In this document: positions 29,901 to 40,800 of the stretch, piece after piece
How the letters are laid out: each line of letters opens with the position of its first letter
How positions within the stretch are numbered: the first letter of the stretch is position 1
Assembly: GCF_964036645.1 (NCBI RefSeq)
Contig: NZ_OZ038525.1
Coordinates: forward strand, 682,001-746,000
DNA: 64,000 bases
Source of the DNA: Tenacibaculum sp. 190524A02b
GTDB lineage: Bacteria; Bacteroidota; Bacteroidia; Flavobacteriales; Flavobacteriaceae
Direction of reading: 5' to 3'
Notes under the pieces: generated by a model
What the model was told of the DNA's origin: nothing
The model's input: only the letters and a program-made list of their open reading frames with translations
Database searches by the model: none
Translations under genes and position numbers: made by a program

Positions 29901-30403
29901 AATCTTTACCAAATGATAATTACGAAAAAACAATAATTCCTTTAGGAATTAAATCAGAAGTAGGTAAGAAGATTAGTATTAGTATTAAAACAAAAAATTT
30001 ACCAGCTGGATTAGATGTATATATAGAAGATAAATTATTAGGTGTAAAAACAAAGTTGAATAACTTAACAGAAACCTATCAAATAACCTTTGATAAAGAG
30101 ACTGAAGAAATAGGACGATTTTTTATTCACACTCAGTCTAAAACATTGGCAGTTGAAGAGGAAAGTCTCATAGAAACAACTCAAATATATACAACAACCG
30201 ATAAAAATGTAATTATTAAAGGAATTTATAATGAGAAATTTACAGTGACTATTTTCAATACATTAGGAACAGTTTTAAAAGAAGAAGTTTATAGTGGTGC
30301 TGGACAAAATAAAATAAAAACTTCAAATTTTCCAATAGGAGTTTATCTAGTTAATGTAAAAAGTAACAACTTGAATATTACAAAAAAAGTTATATTAGAA
30401 TAA
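26984..30403 (+). CDS. Secreted alpha/beta hydrolase with jelly-roll domain and shared T9SS module
   Basis: About 1139 residues from the ATG at 26984, which starts the signal peptide; an in-frame ATG at 26954 would add ten residues. The catalytic domain (about 30-380) has VIVLLHGRHN (oxyanion region), the nucleophile elbow GHSRGGEG (about 214-221), PYCDGD and ANHNYFN, candidate sources of the acid and His of the triad. GHSRGG recalls chlorophyllases and related dienelactone-hydrolase-like esterases, but the substrate is not known. A beta-rich region (about 390-600) resembles a carbohydrate-binding jelly roll. Residues about 604-1139 are the module common to the other giant proteins, ending in a T9SS sorting domain (ITKKVILE). 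It is the only recognisable enzyme among the five. Confidence 0.88.
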   Translation: MKIKKVIKLFSITFCLLTISISFSQENTIQKIIEQIDPGTIGQGDWNGDEYPINKTVKLPSLPNRDINLRGYVTIPRGVQGPFPVIVLLHGRHNICYINEGSDGFLTTNCGDAFNRESNEIPNYHGFRYIANTLVTHGYVVVSIDSNAIIDAVERDKQLSENTNVPLKIKDEGAQLRAELIQEHLNLLKEFNENATLKVADVPTFNTMDFNNVITMGHSRGGEGVVKHFIHNKNLGSPYKIKGVFSVAPTNTNNFIVPKGMNYSVMIPYCDGDLTQAPGVWNYDRQTENSDSSTHQILLMGANHNYFNIIWTPGNFTAGTSDDWKSLEENVGNTGSFCGDPNNRFSPEKQRNILNAYLHSFIKTYVEKDFRYSDPIFGINNHIPASTQLGNNEVHVSYHAPEVKRMNLNILENSDKIVREGLTSFSICGTGDEKHLCGNLDNDIDKRLDDHYSPEHKTGLPRILVSWNGTTNSKIAYTVSEKQKNISSYTHFTLRAGVTAFPPFQINRVGGNQNFSISIIDDSGKEASTEVAPHTNALFPPPGTIGNITPHNIANTIAIPLSNFNTIDLENIKSITFKFDKTSKGELYFTDFAFTNYNEIDFKEWTGNTNTDWVVNTNWKDNTTPLSTNDVLIPNVITTPVVDEGKTANAKNLVIEESSSLNISEGGAAIIEADFVNKGTVNISSKENKSGVLVVKGTSNGMVTFERSGLIANKWSIITVPVVGQSIKSFIENPENAIRVNTTVTPNRYAVGFYDDTKVAGSKWTYYTADDIQTDALTFERGKGYIISRVTDGSVKFKGTIETEDVNISAQEDKWNAVGNPYTAYMPVNNNTGTNFIQENLSKFNPTNVGVYIWDVTQNKYVAKTLVGEALSLTVGQGFFVKTKEGVSSISFKQKQRLTDATVVSAFSRKAIVPSIQVLAKQGDITVDTNIKYLTNGKKGLDPGYDVENFEGAKFDIFTRLVSGSSKQNFTLQSLPNDNYEKTIIPLGIKSEVGKKISISIKTKNLPAGLDVYIEDKLLGVKTKLNNLTETYQITFDKETEEIGRFFIHTQSKTLAVEEESLIETTQIYTTTDKNVIIKGIYNEKFTVTIFNTLGTVLKEEVYSGAGQNKIKTSNFPIGVYLVNVKSNNLNITKKVILE

Positions 30404-30430
30404 AAGATTTATAAAACATAAATAAAGAAA

Positions 30431-30466
30431 AACAAGTCAAGATTAAAGGTTATATCTTGACTTGTT
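30431..30466 (+). terminator. Intrinsic terminator after the hydrolase gene
   Basis: A perfect 13-bp stem (30431-30443 with 30454-30466) with a ten-base loop. The downstream T-run is short. Confidence 0.8.
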
Positions 30467-30528
30467 TAATTAAGTATAAATACTAAGGTCATAAATAGTG
30501 TATTATAAATGTTAAAAAAAAGAAAAGT

Positions 30529-30560
30529 TTTGTTCCTAAAAAATGAAATTACTAAGTTTG
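30529..30560 (+). promoter_or_regulatory. Consensus Bacteroidota promoter of a candidate small RNA
   Basis: TTTG (30529-30532) and TAAGTTTG (30553-30560) are separated by exactly 20 bp, both perfect matches. This is the best promoter seen in the window, yet no protein gene follows it. Confidence 0.7.
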
Positions 30561-30565
30561 CTAAA

Positions 30566-30887
30566 GAAAGAAAAAGGTATTGCTATAGACAATTCCTAAA
30601 TGCATAAGATTAAAGTAGATTATAACAACACTTTTGTGTTGTAACAAATCTAAATGTCGGTTATATATAAAATCTAAAATTATTTATAAGAGTATAAATG
30701 ATGAGGTTTTAAATGTAACCAAAACTAAAAGTGTATATAAATTTTATCACCGACGATAGATAGATACCTACACTTTTTAGAAGCAGTAGGGCATTAAAAT
30801 ACTTAGCTGTTCTCTAAATAACTATTTGAATTAACTACTCATGGTATCTATTCCCAACTCGGAGTATCTCAGCTCCGAGTTTTTTTA
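30566..30887 (+). ncRNA. Candidate structured noncoding RNA (~320 nt)
   Basis: It lies between a consensus promoter and an intrinsic terminator. Pairings seen are hairpin 30625-30631 with 30636-30642 (loop TTTT); 30656-30661 plus 30667-30673 with 30749-30754 plus 30741-30747; and 30725-30735 with 30769-30780 (11 bp, one bulge). The last two interleave, so they form a pseudoknot or exclude each other. The longest reading frames inside are about 14 codons. I found no signature of tmRNA, RNase P, SRP or other known RNA. The 5' end is inferred from the -7 box. Confidence 0.5.
30856..30887 (+). terminator. Intrinsic terminator of the candidate RNA
   Basis: A perfect 9-bp GC-containing stem (30856-30864 with 30873-30881, loop TATCTCAG) is followed by a T-run. 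Confidence 0.88.
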
Positions 30888-30944
30888 TGTAATTATTAGA
30901 ACTATGTATATAATAAATGTTTTACTTGCAAAAATAAATTCTAG

Positions 30945-30952
30945 TACTTTTG
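30945..30952 (+). promoter_or_regulatory. -7 box of the regulator gene at 30959
   Basis: TACTTTTG is a perfect -7 box, with TTG 16 bp upstream (30926-30928). The predicted transcription start falls at or next to the ATG at 30959, so the mRNA may be leaderless or nearly so. Confidence 0.55.
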
Positions 30953-30958
30953 TAAAAT

Positions 30959-32602
30959 ATGAAGTATAACTTAACCATTATTTTTGCACTTTTTTTTGTA
31001 TTTGTTAAAGGTCAAAATCAAGAAAGTATTTTAAGAGAGCTTCAAAACAAAGTAACTACCGCCAATAAACCAAAAAATAAAATTGAGGCATTGCTCAATT
31101 TAGCTGAATATCAGTACGATCGTAATTTTAGCGCTTCGGATCAGTTGGTAGAAGAAGCACTAAAGTTAATAGCTACTAAAAAGGACAGTATTACTTTAAA
31201 ACAGTTAGCTAAAGCTTATGTAATTAAAGGTGTAATTAATAGAAGAAAAGCGGAATATCCTAAGGCTATAGATTACTATTTAAAAGCAAAAAAAATCTAT
31301 CAAGATTTTAATGATATAGAACGTATATCTGATGTATTACACAATATGGGAATGGTGTATAGACACAGAGATAATCATACTAAGGCAATTAAGCTTTATA
31401 AGCAATCTATAAAAATTAAAAAAGTTGTTAAAGATATTCATGGTATGGCGGCAGGCTATAATATGATGGGAGTTTCCTATAGACAAAGTAAGAATATTGA
31501 TTCCGCTATTGTGTGTTATAAAAAAGCTAGAGAATTATTTACAAGTATTCAAAGTTTTGATGATGTACAAAGAGTAAATAACAATATGGTGGCGGTTAAC
31601 TTAGAGCAAAAAAAATATAATAAAGCATTAGAATTGGCTTTAAATAATGTAAAATATGCTAAAAAACACCAAAAAAAATATTCATTATGTGTTGCGTATA
31701 GAAACTTATCAAACATTTATAAAAAAACAAAAGATTTCTCAAAATCATTAATATACATAGACTCATCTTTGCAAGTAGCATCACAAGAAAAGTTTAGAGA
31801 ATATATAGCAAAGGCATATTTAAGAAAAAGCTTTTTAAATGCTAAATTAGGTAATTACAAAGATGCATACCAGGATTATAGAGTGTTTAATAGACATTCT
31901 GATTCGATATTTAATATAGAAAACATTAAGAAAATACAAGAATTAGAGTTAAATTATCAATTCAAACAAGAAAAAAGAGAGGTAGAATTGTTAGCAAAAG
32001 AAGAAGTGTTTAAAAAACGTATGTATTTAGTCTTGTTAATAATATCACTATTAAGCGCTTTAGGTATTAGCTACTTATTATATAGGAATTATAAAAATAA
32101 AGCTAGAGGTTTACATGAAAAACTTGAAAAGGAACGGTTACAAAAGGAATTATTAAACCAAAAAATAAAAACAAATGAAGAAGAAACAAAAAAAATAATT
32201 GCAGACAACACAATGCGGTTGGAATTTAAACAAGAGCTATTAAATAGATTAAAGAAAGAAGTAGTACCCAATGTCTCAGAAGATATTAAACAAAAGCTAA
32301 TGGAAATAACTTCTGGAATACAAGTACAAATAAAAACAGAAGGTAAACTTTCTGAAGTGCAAAATAAAATTACAGAGGTAAACAAAGGGTTTGATACCAA
32401 ATTAAGAGAATTATTTCCTTCGCTTACAAAAACAGAAAGAGAAATATGTGCTTTATTACGATTAAATTTATCCATTAAAGAAATCATGACGGTAAGAAAC
32501 GCTTCTTTAGATGCTATAAAATCCGCTAGATATCGTATTAGAAAAAAAATGAAATTAGAAACCAAACAAGAGTTAGAGCAATTTATTCAGAATTTAGATT
32601 AG
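30959..32602 (+). CDS. Membrane-anchored TPR sensor with C-terminal LuxR-type HTH (sensor 2)
   Basis: A 547-residue paralogue of sensor 1. It has a signal peptide (1-18, ending FVKGQ), a periplasmic TPR array (about 75-320; LHNMGMVYRHRDNHTKAIKLY is a clear repeat), the linker motif KKIQELELNYQF shared with sensors 1 and 4, a TM helix (about 354-374), a coiled coil, and an HTH (about 487-547; LTKTEREICALLRLNLSIKEI, then ARYRIRKKMKL). The HTH closely resembles that of sensor 4. It may regulate the hydrolase gene upstream or, with sensor 3, the LRR protein downstream. No histidine kinase or receiver domain is present, so signalling must be direct through the membrane. Confidence 0.88.
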   Translation: MKYNLTIIFALFFVFVKGQNQESILRELQNKVTTANKPKNKIEALLNLAEYQYDRNFSASDQLVEEALKLIATKKDSITLKQLAKAYVIKGVINRRKAEYPKAIDYYLKAKKIYQDFNDIERISDVLHNMGMVYRHRDNHTKAIKLYKQSIKIKKVVKDIHGMAAGYNMMGVSYRQSKNIDSAIVCYKKARELFTSIQSFDDVQRVNNNMVAVNLEQKKYNKALELALNNVKYAKKHQKKYSLCVAYRNLSNIYKKTKDFSKSLIYIDSSLQVASQEKFREYIAKAYLRKSFLNAKLGNYKDAYQDYRVFNRHSDSIFNIENIKKIQELELNYQFKQEKREVELLAKEEVFKKRMYLVLLIISLLSALGISYLLYRNYKNKARGLHEKLEKERLQKELLNQKIKTNEEETKKIIADNTMRLEFKQELLNRLKKEVVPNVSEDIKQKLMEITSGIQVQIKTEGKLSEVQNKITEVNKGFDTKLRELFPSLTKTEREICALLRLNLSIKEIMTVRNASLDAIKSARYRIRKKMKLETKQELEQFIQNLD

Positions 32603-32705
32603 TAAAATAATATTTGCAACTTAATAATAATATTATATTTTAGATTCAGTATAAAAACAGGCTTAATTCATTTTGTTAAAAATAAATTATTTTATAGAAT
32701 AGTTC

Positions 32706-34571
32706 ATGAGTAAAAAGTTACCCCTTGTAATTATAACATTCTTTAGTTTAATAACTTCTATTTGTTCACAAAAAAAAATAGACTCATTACAGCAAGTTTT
32801 ACAAAATGCAAGTACTAAAGAAACAAAGCTGAAAATATTAGATAAGCTGACTTTAGAAATGGTTCGCACTAATCATTCAGAACAATGGAAGTATTTAAAC
32901 CAAACAATATTATTAGCTAAAAAAATAGGTAATTATGATTTAGCAGCTTCAAAAACTAGATTCATAGCGCAGAGGTATATATATGGAGGAAAAGCAGATT
33001 CAGCAATACATGTTGTAGAACAATTGTTGAAATATAAAAAAAAGTTTACTACTCCAAAGTCTGAAGGACATCTGTTATTAAAAAGAGGTGCGGCTTATTT
33101 CAATAAGGAATTATTAAAAGAAGCAGCTAAAGATTATGATAAATCTGCTGAATTGTTTATGAAATCTAAAGATTCTATTTATGCTGCGGATGCTCTTTTT
33201 TTTGCAGGGCAAGTATATTCAAATAGCAATGAATTTTTAAAAAGTATTGAACGTTTAGAGAAAGCATATAATCTATATAATATGTTAGGAGATAAAGTAT
33301 ATGCTAACTACACATTAAATGAATTATCTATACTATATGGTAAAAATGGTTTTCACGATAAAGCTATTTACGAAAGAAAAAGAATTTTAAAAAATGCTAA
33401 GATTATAAATAAAGAATCAAATATAACTTATGCTTATGCGCATTTATTTACTTCTTACTTTAAAAAAGGAAATTTAAATACAGCTAGAAGTTATTTAGAT
33501 TCTGTAACAATTTCAAAAAATAAGATAGTAGACAATAGTATGAGGGAATCATTAAGTTTCCGACTATCTGGGATGAATGTAAGATATTTTCTAAAAAAGA
33601 ATAATTTAGATAGCGCATATATATATTTAAAAAGTTATGAAAAAAAGTTAAAAAAAGAAAATGTAGCAAAGTATCATAAAAATACTTTTTTATACTATGC
33701 TGCAAAATTTTATAATAAAAAAGGAAAGTATGCTAAAGCACAAAAGTATCTTGAAGAATTACTAGATAAAAATAATAAAGTAGGTGATGCCAAAATGATA
33801 CTTGAAGCAAATAAGGAAATGTCTCAAGTATTAGCTAATCAAAATAAGTTTAATAAATCTTATAAGTACTTAAAATATTATACAGATAATAAAGAGATAG
33901 AGAATTCAAGGATTAAAAAGAATACTTTTTTGTATCATCAATCACATTTTGAAACCGAAAGAAAAGATATCGAAATTTATAAAAATGAAGCTCAGATAAA
34001 ACTACTAGAAAAAGATAAAGAAATAGCAAAAGCAAAAAGAAAAACCTTATTAATACTATTAATAGCAATTATTTTCATAGCTATTCTAGTTGGTTACTTT
34101 ATATGGAAACAAGGAGTTCGTAAAAGAAAAGCATTGTCTAATAAATTAGAAAGAAATAAAAAGGAACTGAATAGGTATACAAAACAGCTAATAGAAAAAA
34201 GCAAACTTCAAGAATTGTTAGATAAAGAAATTGAAGAGCTAAAAGAAGAAATTGGGCAACACAAATCATCAGAAAAACTTCAAGATTTAACTACCGTAAA
34301 AATTCTTACTAATGATGATTGGTATGATTTTAAAGAAAAATTTAGAAGTGTGTACCCTAATTTTTTTGCAAGTATAAAAAATAAAGGTTTTGAATTAACC
34401 AAAGCAGAAGAACGATTAATAGCTATGGAAAAACTCTATTTAGATACAAATGAAATAGCTAGTATGTTGGCAATTTCACAAGATAGTGTCACTAGAAGTC
34501 GTTCTAGGTTACGTAAAAAAATAAATGCTCCAAAAGGAGTTCCAATCCTTGAGTATTTAGAAGCTTCATAG
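32706..34571 (+). CDS. Membrane-anchored TPR sensor with divergent HTH (sensor 3)
   Basis: A 621-residue paralogue of a second subtype, also represented by sensor 6. Both have the segment FLY(H/Y)Q then a YETER/FETER-like motif before the TM helix, in place of the ELELNY motif. It has a signal peptide (about 1-21, ending SICSQ), TPR-like helices (about 60-415), a TM helix (about 446-466), a long coiled coil rich in Glu and Lys, and an HTH at about 562-621 (LTKAEERLIAMEKLYLDTNEIASML, then RSRSRLRKKINA). It lies 103 bp after sensor 2 with no terminator between them. The next gene is the giant LRR protein, its likely target. Confidence 0.85.
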   Translation: MSKKLPLVIITFFSLITSICSQKKIDSLQQVLQNASTKETKLKILDKLTLEMVRTNHSEQWKYLNQTILLAKKIGNYDLAASKTRFIAQRYIYGGKADSAIHVVEQLLKYKKKFTTPKSEGHLLLKRGAAYFNKELLKEAAKDYDKSAELFMKSKDSIYAADALFFAGQVYSNSNEFLKSIERLEKAYNLYNMLGDKVYANYTLNELSILYGKNGFHDKAIYERKRILKNAKIINKESNITYAYAHLFTSYFKKGNLNTARSYLDSVTISKNKIVDNSMRESLSFRLSGMNVRYFLKKNNLDSAYIYLKSYEKKLKKENVAKYHKNTFLYYAAKFYNKKGKYAKAQKYLEELLDKNNKVGDAKMILEANKEMSQVLANQNKFNKSYKYLKYYTDNKEIENSRIKKNTFLYHQSHFETERKDIEIYKNEAQIKLLEKDKEIAKAKRKTLLILLIAIIFIAILVGYFIWKQGVRKRKALSNKLERNKKELNRYTKQLIEKSKLQELLDKEIEELKEEIGQHKSSEKLQDLTTVKILTNDDWYDFKEKFRSVYPNFFASIKNKGFELTKAEERLIAMEKLYLDTNEIASMLAISQDSVTRSRSRLRKKINAPKGVPILEYLEAS

Positions 34572-34895
34572 TTAAAAAACAATACTTTTTTTTAAGTAGA
34601 AGCTTCTCTTTAAAAAGAAATCCCTTCTAAATTAACAAATCAATTATAATTTAAAATACTTTTTAATTGTTTGTAATACAGTATTTAATTGTTTTTTACC
34701 ACTTTTTGCCACTACTTAAAATAGGTTACAACAAAGTAATGTTAGATTTTTGGCACTTGAAAGATATAAACAGATAATTTAATTTATTAGAGAAGAGTAA
34801 TGAGTTAAGTTGTCTGTTTTTTGTCCGGCTAATTTTTAAGATAAATTCATAACAAATTGATTTCTTTGAACTCGATTTTAAAAGTACCCTTATTT
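34572..34895. other. Intergenic region before the giant LRR gene
   Basis: Apart from the operator-like element at 34696-34752 I see nothing firm here. There is a short palindrome (AGAAGCTTCT) near 34602 and no convincing terminator or small gene. Confidence 0.5.
34696..34752 (+). promoter_or_regulatory. Tandem direct repeat and -7 box before the giant LRR gene
   Basis: TTACCAC (34696-34702) and TTGCCAC (34706-34712) have a period of 10 and one difference. The second starts its TG (34707) 38 bp before GATTTTTG (34745-34752), a -7 box with one mismatch. The 5' untranslated region would be about 140 bases. Confidence 0.5.
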
Positions 34896-37800
34896 ATGCA
34901 AAAAAGAATACTCGCTATTTTATTAGTATTATGTAACAGCATACTTTTGGCCCAAGAAACTTATGTTCCTGATGGCAATTTTGAAGCTTTTTTAGAAGCC
35001 AACGGAATGGGAAATGGTGTTCCTGATGATGATTACGTAACAACTGCTAACATTTCATCAATTACTTCATTAAATATATCTTCTAGTATGATTGCTGATA
35101 TTACTGGAATCGAAGATTTTGTTGCATTAGAAGTTTTAGATTTCTCAAATAATGGAGTAGGGAATTTTGATCTTTCTAACAATATTGCTTTAAAAGAATT
35201 GTATTGTGCTACAAACGGAATGAGTTCTATAAACGTAGCAGCAAATGTGAATCTAGAAATTTTAGATTGTTCTGATAATAGTAATACAACAATTAACGTA
35301 AGTACAAATGTAAAGTTGAAAGAGTTAAATATTTCAACAAACGGTGCTACTTCATTAAATTTAGGAAGTGTATCTACTTTAGAAAATATAAATGCTAGTA
35401 ATAATAATTTAACAACTTTAGATATAACAAATCTTTCAAATCTTACAGATTTAAATTGTGATACCAACTATAATCTAAATATTACTGATTTTAGTTCACT
35501 AACAAGTTTGGTAAACTTGAACTTTAGTAATACCAACTTGAGAAGTTTAGATTTATCAAGTAATACCTTACTAGAGACACTTACAATAGATTTTATGTCT
35601 GGGTTTTATTTAGATTTATCTAGTAATACAGTTCTTACAAGTCTATCAGCAAATAGTAGTGATTTAAATAGTTTAAACATAAAAAATGGAAATAATGCAA
35701 ATATCACTTCTTTTGATGCAAGAAATAATCAATTTACTTGTATTCAAGTGGATGATGAAACAGCAGGGTATTTAAGTACATGGCAAAAAGATTCAATTGC
35801 TTCTTTTGCAGAAGATTGTAGTACGACTAATATTCCAGATGTTAATTTCGAATACTATTTAGAAAATCATGATGCTAATGGAAATGTTGTTTCTGTTGGA
35901 AGTCCCAATAGTATGGGGAACGGAGTTGTTGATGATGGAAAGATACTTACGGCAAGAATTAAAAATGTTACTTCATTAAATATATCAGGAAACAGTATTG
36001 GGGAACTTGTTGGATTAGAGGTGTTTGAAGGTTTAGAGATTTTAGATTGTTCAGATAATGATTTTAATGACTTTGATTTTTCACAATTACCAGAATTAAA
36101 AGAGTTGTACATTCATGATGTCTTTTTCGCTGTATTAGACTTATCAAGTAATTTAAAAATAGAGAAATTAATTTATAACAATGCGAATAGTACTACATTA
36201 AATTTAGGAAACAATACCATTATAAGGGAATTAAATATTGGGGGAAATAATATTACCTCTTTTGATGTGTCTCAATATACATCATTAGAAATTTTGAATA
36301 TTGATGATAATTATCAAATTATTCCTATAAATGTTAGTCCATTAACTAGTTTAAAAGAGTTAAGTGCAAATGATACTAGTCTACGAAATTTAGATGTAAG
36401 TCAGAATGTAGTATTAGAAAAATTATCTATCAATAATGCATCAGGCTTTTACTTAGACCTTACAAATAACACAGCATTAACTAGTTTTTCTGCTCGTGAG
36501 TCAGATATGTCTGGAATCAATATTCAGAACGGAAATAATGCCAATATTACATTTTTTGATACTGAACAAAATACAATAACACTACGTTGTATTCAAGTAG
36601 ACGATCCTACCGCATCTTATTTAAATACTTGGAATACGGATAGTGAAGCAACATTTCGTTTAGATTGTGGAGAAACTACTGTTCCTGATGATAATTTTGA
36701 AAATTATTTAGAAACACATGATGCGGATGGAAATGTAGTTTCTATTGGTGATGCTGACAGTATGGGTAATGGAATTGCAAATGATAATAAAGTTTATACT
36801 TCCAATATTTCTATTGTTGAAGAATTAGATATCGATAATTTATCAATTTCTGACTTGACTGGTATTGGTGGATTTGTTGCCTTGAAGACGCTATACTGTC
36901 ATGATAATACAATTGAAAATTTAGATTTATCGCAAAACGTAGCTTTAGAAAGATTAGATTGTTATAAATCTGGTGTAAAGAGTTTGAATATTACTCAGAA
37001 TACAGAATTAACCCTTATTCAATGTTTTAGAAATGAGCTAACTGCATTAGATGTGAGTAATAATACAAAACTAACTCGTATTGATGCTTTCAATAACCAA
37101 ATTACAGCGTTAGACCTTTCTCAAAACTTAGAATTAACTTCTATAAATTGTGCTCAAAATCAATTAAATAGTTTAGATGTTTCTAATAATGTAAAGCTTA
37201 CAGATTTGACTTGTTATGAAAACAGATTGAATAGTTTAGATGTTACAAACCTTCCATTATTAGAAGATTTAGATTGTGTAGATACGCAACTTACAGTTTT
37301 AGATGTTTCTCAAAATCCTGAGTTAGTAGAATTACAGGTATATGAAAATAACTTAACAAATTTAGATGTAAGTAATAACTTAAAATTGGTTGAATTATAC
37401 GCAGAAAGTAACAGTATTACAAGTTTAGATGTTTCAAAAAATACTGCATTAGTTGATTTATCAATAGCTTATAATCAATTAACCTATTTAAACATTAAAA
37501 ACGGAAATAACACAAATCTAGATCATAGAGATTTTGATATTCGTAATAATCCAGGATTGACTTGTATAACAGTAGACGATGTAACTTATGCAAATGCAAC
37601 ATTTTTAAAAAAAGATGCTCATAATGAATTTAAATTGTTTTGTACAGAAACAACAGTTCCTGATGACAATTTTGAAACCTATTTAGAAACGCACAATGCT
37701 ACTGGAGGAGTTGTTCCTGTTGGAGACCCAACAAGTATGGGAAATGGTATTGCTAATGATAATAAAGTTGGAACAGAACGAATTCAAAATATCACATATT

Positions 37801-40800
37801 TAAACATTTCGAACCAAGGAATTACAGATTTAACAGGTTTAGAAGATTTTGTAAGTTTAGAAGAACTAAGAGCATTTGACAATACAATTACTTCAGGAAG
37901 TATAGATCTTACAGTAAATACAAAACTAAGAGAAATTTATTGCTCAGATATGGGATTAAATACTGTTGATGTTTCTGGATTAACAAAATTAGAACGTATT
38001 GAATTTCGTAATAACAATCTATCTAGTATTGATGTAAGTTCCAGCTCAAATCTAAATTATTTTAATATTGATGGTAATAATTTTACAACAGTTAATGTAA
38101 GTAGCAATAATTTATTATCGGATTTAAGAATTAGAGATAATGTTGTATTAAACTCAATAGATATTTCTAATAATAGTAACCTAGTTAGGTTATATGTAGG
38201 AGGAAACTCTCTGTCAATTTTAAATGTTTCGAATAACACTTTATTAGAAACTATTAGTGCAGGAGAAAATCAATTAGCAACTATTAATATAACTGGATTA
38301 AACAACTTAACAGATTTATTTGTTGAAGATATGCCAACATTAACATCTTTAGATGTTACCAATAATACAAACCTTGAAGATATTGGAGTTAGCGGTACTG
38401 GTTTATCGGTTTTAGACTTAAGTAGTCTTACGAAGTTAATTGAAGTATATGCAAATAACACTAGTATTACAGAACTTGATTTTAGTGCAAGTCCAGATTT
38501 AGAATATGTTGAATGTCAAAACTCACAGTTAACGTCATTAAATCTTAAGAATGGAAATAATAGCAGTAATATAGAATTATATGCTACTGGGAATGCCAAC
38601 TTATTCTGTATTCAAGTAGACGATCCTTCTGCAAGTTATTTATCAGGTTGGGAGAAAGATACTACAGCTAATTTTAGTGATGATTGTAATTGGACATATG
38701 TTCCAGATGATAGGTTTGAAGATTATCTAGAAACGCATGATGCTAACAATAATAATGTAGCTGTTGGAGATCCAACTAGCATGGGTAATGGAATCGCGAA
38801 TGATAACTTTGTAAAAACAGCGAATATTGAAAATGTAACCGATTTATTTATCGGATTTCAAGGAGTTACTGATTTAACTGGTTTAGAAGCATTCTCGGCA
38901 TTAGAAGTTGTTTTTCTTTTCAACAATACATTGACTGATACCAATTTAGATCTTACCGAGAATACAAATCTGAAAAGAATTGAAGCTAGTGGTATGAGAT
39001 TAACTAGTATTAATATTACTGGTTTAGCCGGCTTAGAAAGATTAGAAGTATCACGAAATAATCTAACTTCTATTGATCTTTCTACAAATACTGCTCTTAA
39101 AGATTTAATCATCTCTACAAATAATTTATCTGGTTTAGATATAAGCGCTAATGTGTTATTAGAAGATTTACAAATTCATGAAACGACCTTAAGTATTATT
39201 GATATTAGTGCAAATGTGAATTTAACACGAGTCTTAGCTTCTTTAAATCAATTTACGGCTTTAAATACTCAGAATAATACGTTATTAGAAACGTTGAGTC
39301 TAGGTAGAAACCCATTAACTTCTTATGATGTAAGTCATTTAACAAATCTTCAAGATTTAAACCTAGATGAAACCAATATTACGTCTATTGATATTAGTAA
39401 GAATACGAATTTAGTTGAGTTTAGCGCAAGAAATAACAATAATTTAACTGAGTTAAATGTAAGAAATGGAAACAATAGTAGCTTTACTGAATTTAGAGTA
39501 ACTGGTTGTTCTAATTTGACGTGTATTGAGGTTGATGATCCAAATATATCATTTTTAACAAGTTGGGGAAAAGATGCTACGGCTAGCTTTTCAGAATACT
39601 GTAGATTTACTTCAATTCCAGATACAAACTTCGAAGCATATTTAGAAACTCATAATGAATTTGGAGGATCAGTTGCTTTAGGAAGTTCAAACAGTTTAGG
39701 AAACGGAATTATTGACGATAACTTGGTTCCAACAGCTAAAATTGAAGTAATTCAATTACTGACTCCTAGAAATGAAGGGATTGAAAATTTTACTGGAATT
39801 GAAGATTTCAAAAGTTTAATTCGTTTTTGGATCGATGATAATACGTTAACAAATACTGATTTAGATTTAAGAAATAATACACTATTACAGAGTATAACTC
39901 TAGAAAATACTGGAATTACGAGCCTAAATATTAATGGTTTAACAGTATTGGAAGGTTTAGAAGCTGCAAATAACAGTTTAACAACGTTAGATGTTTCAAC
40001 AAATACAGGTTTAAAATTCTTAAATGTTGGAGATAATGATTTAACGAGTTTAGATATAAGTACTAATGATTTGACAAGTTTAACGGTTCGTAATAATAGA
40101 TTAGGAACTATAGATATTAGTACACAAGTTAACTTAACTTCTTTATATGCTGAGAATACAAATATTACATCTCTTGATGTTTCAAATAATCCATTATTAG
40201 AAAACTTAGAATGTGGTGTTAATCCATTAACAAATTTAGATGTAACAAATCTTACGGATTTATTCTTCTTATCATTTAGTACTACAAGTATTTCTGAAAT
40301 TGATTTTAGTAATAATACAAACTTAAGTCGTTTGGAGTGTGATAGTACACCATTAACTTCTCTTGATTTAGGAAATCAAAATACCTTAGATAATCTTTCT
40401 TGTAAGAATTCATTATTAACAAACTTGAATTTAAGGAGTGGTAATAATGCTGATCTTGATAATGTAGATGTGACTGGGAATCAAAGTTTATCGTGTATAT
40501 CTGTTGATGATCCAGCGGCTGCTGCATTATTAGGAACTTGGTTAAAAGATGCAACAGCAAACTATGCAGAGTATTGTAGAATGACGTATGTTCCAGATGA
40601 TGCTTTTGAAACGTTCTTAGAAAATAATGGTTATGGAAATGGAGTAATAGACGATTATGTATATACAGCTTTAGTTGAAGTTTCTGAAGGGTTTAACTTA
40701 CATAATGGATTAGTAGAAGATATGACCGGTATTGAAGATTTTAGAGATATGTGGTTCTTAGGATGTCGTAATAATGCTAATTTGACAAGTATTGATTTAA

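Larger units (their letters stand above)
30404..30958. other. 555-bp intergenic region with terminators and a candidate RNA gene
   Basis: No credible protein gene lies here. It holds the terminator of the hydrolase gene, a strong promoter at 30529-30560, a structured stretch ending in a second terminator at 30856-30887, and the promoter of the next regulator gene at 30945. Confidence 0.7.

Noticed and set aside
30543..30599. 18-codon frame (MKLLSLLKKEKGIAIDNS) as a peptide precursor
   Set aside because: It overlaps the consensus -7 box of the candidate RNA promoter, so it would not be transcribed from that promoter, and nothing else supports it.
32706..34571. Sensor 3 as a two-component kinase
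   Set aside because: There is no H-box or HATPase motif; the C-terminus is a short HTH-like region.
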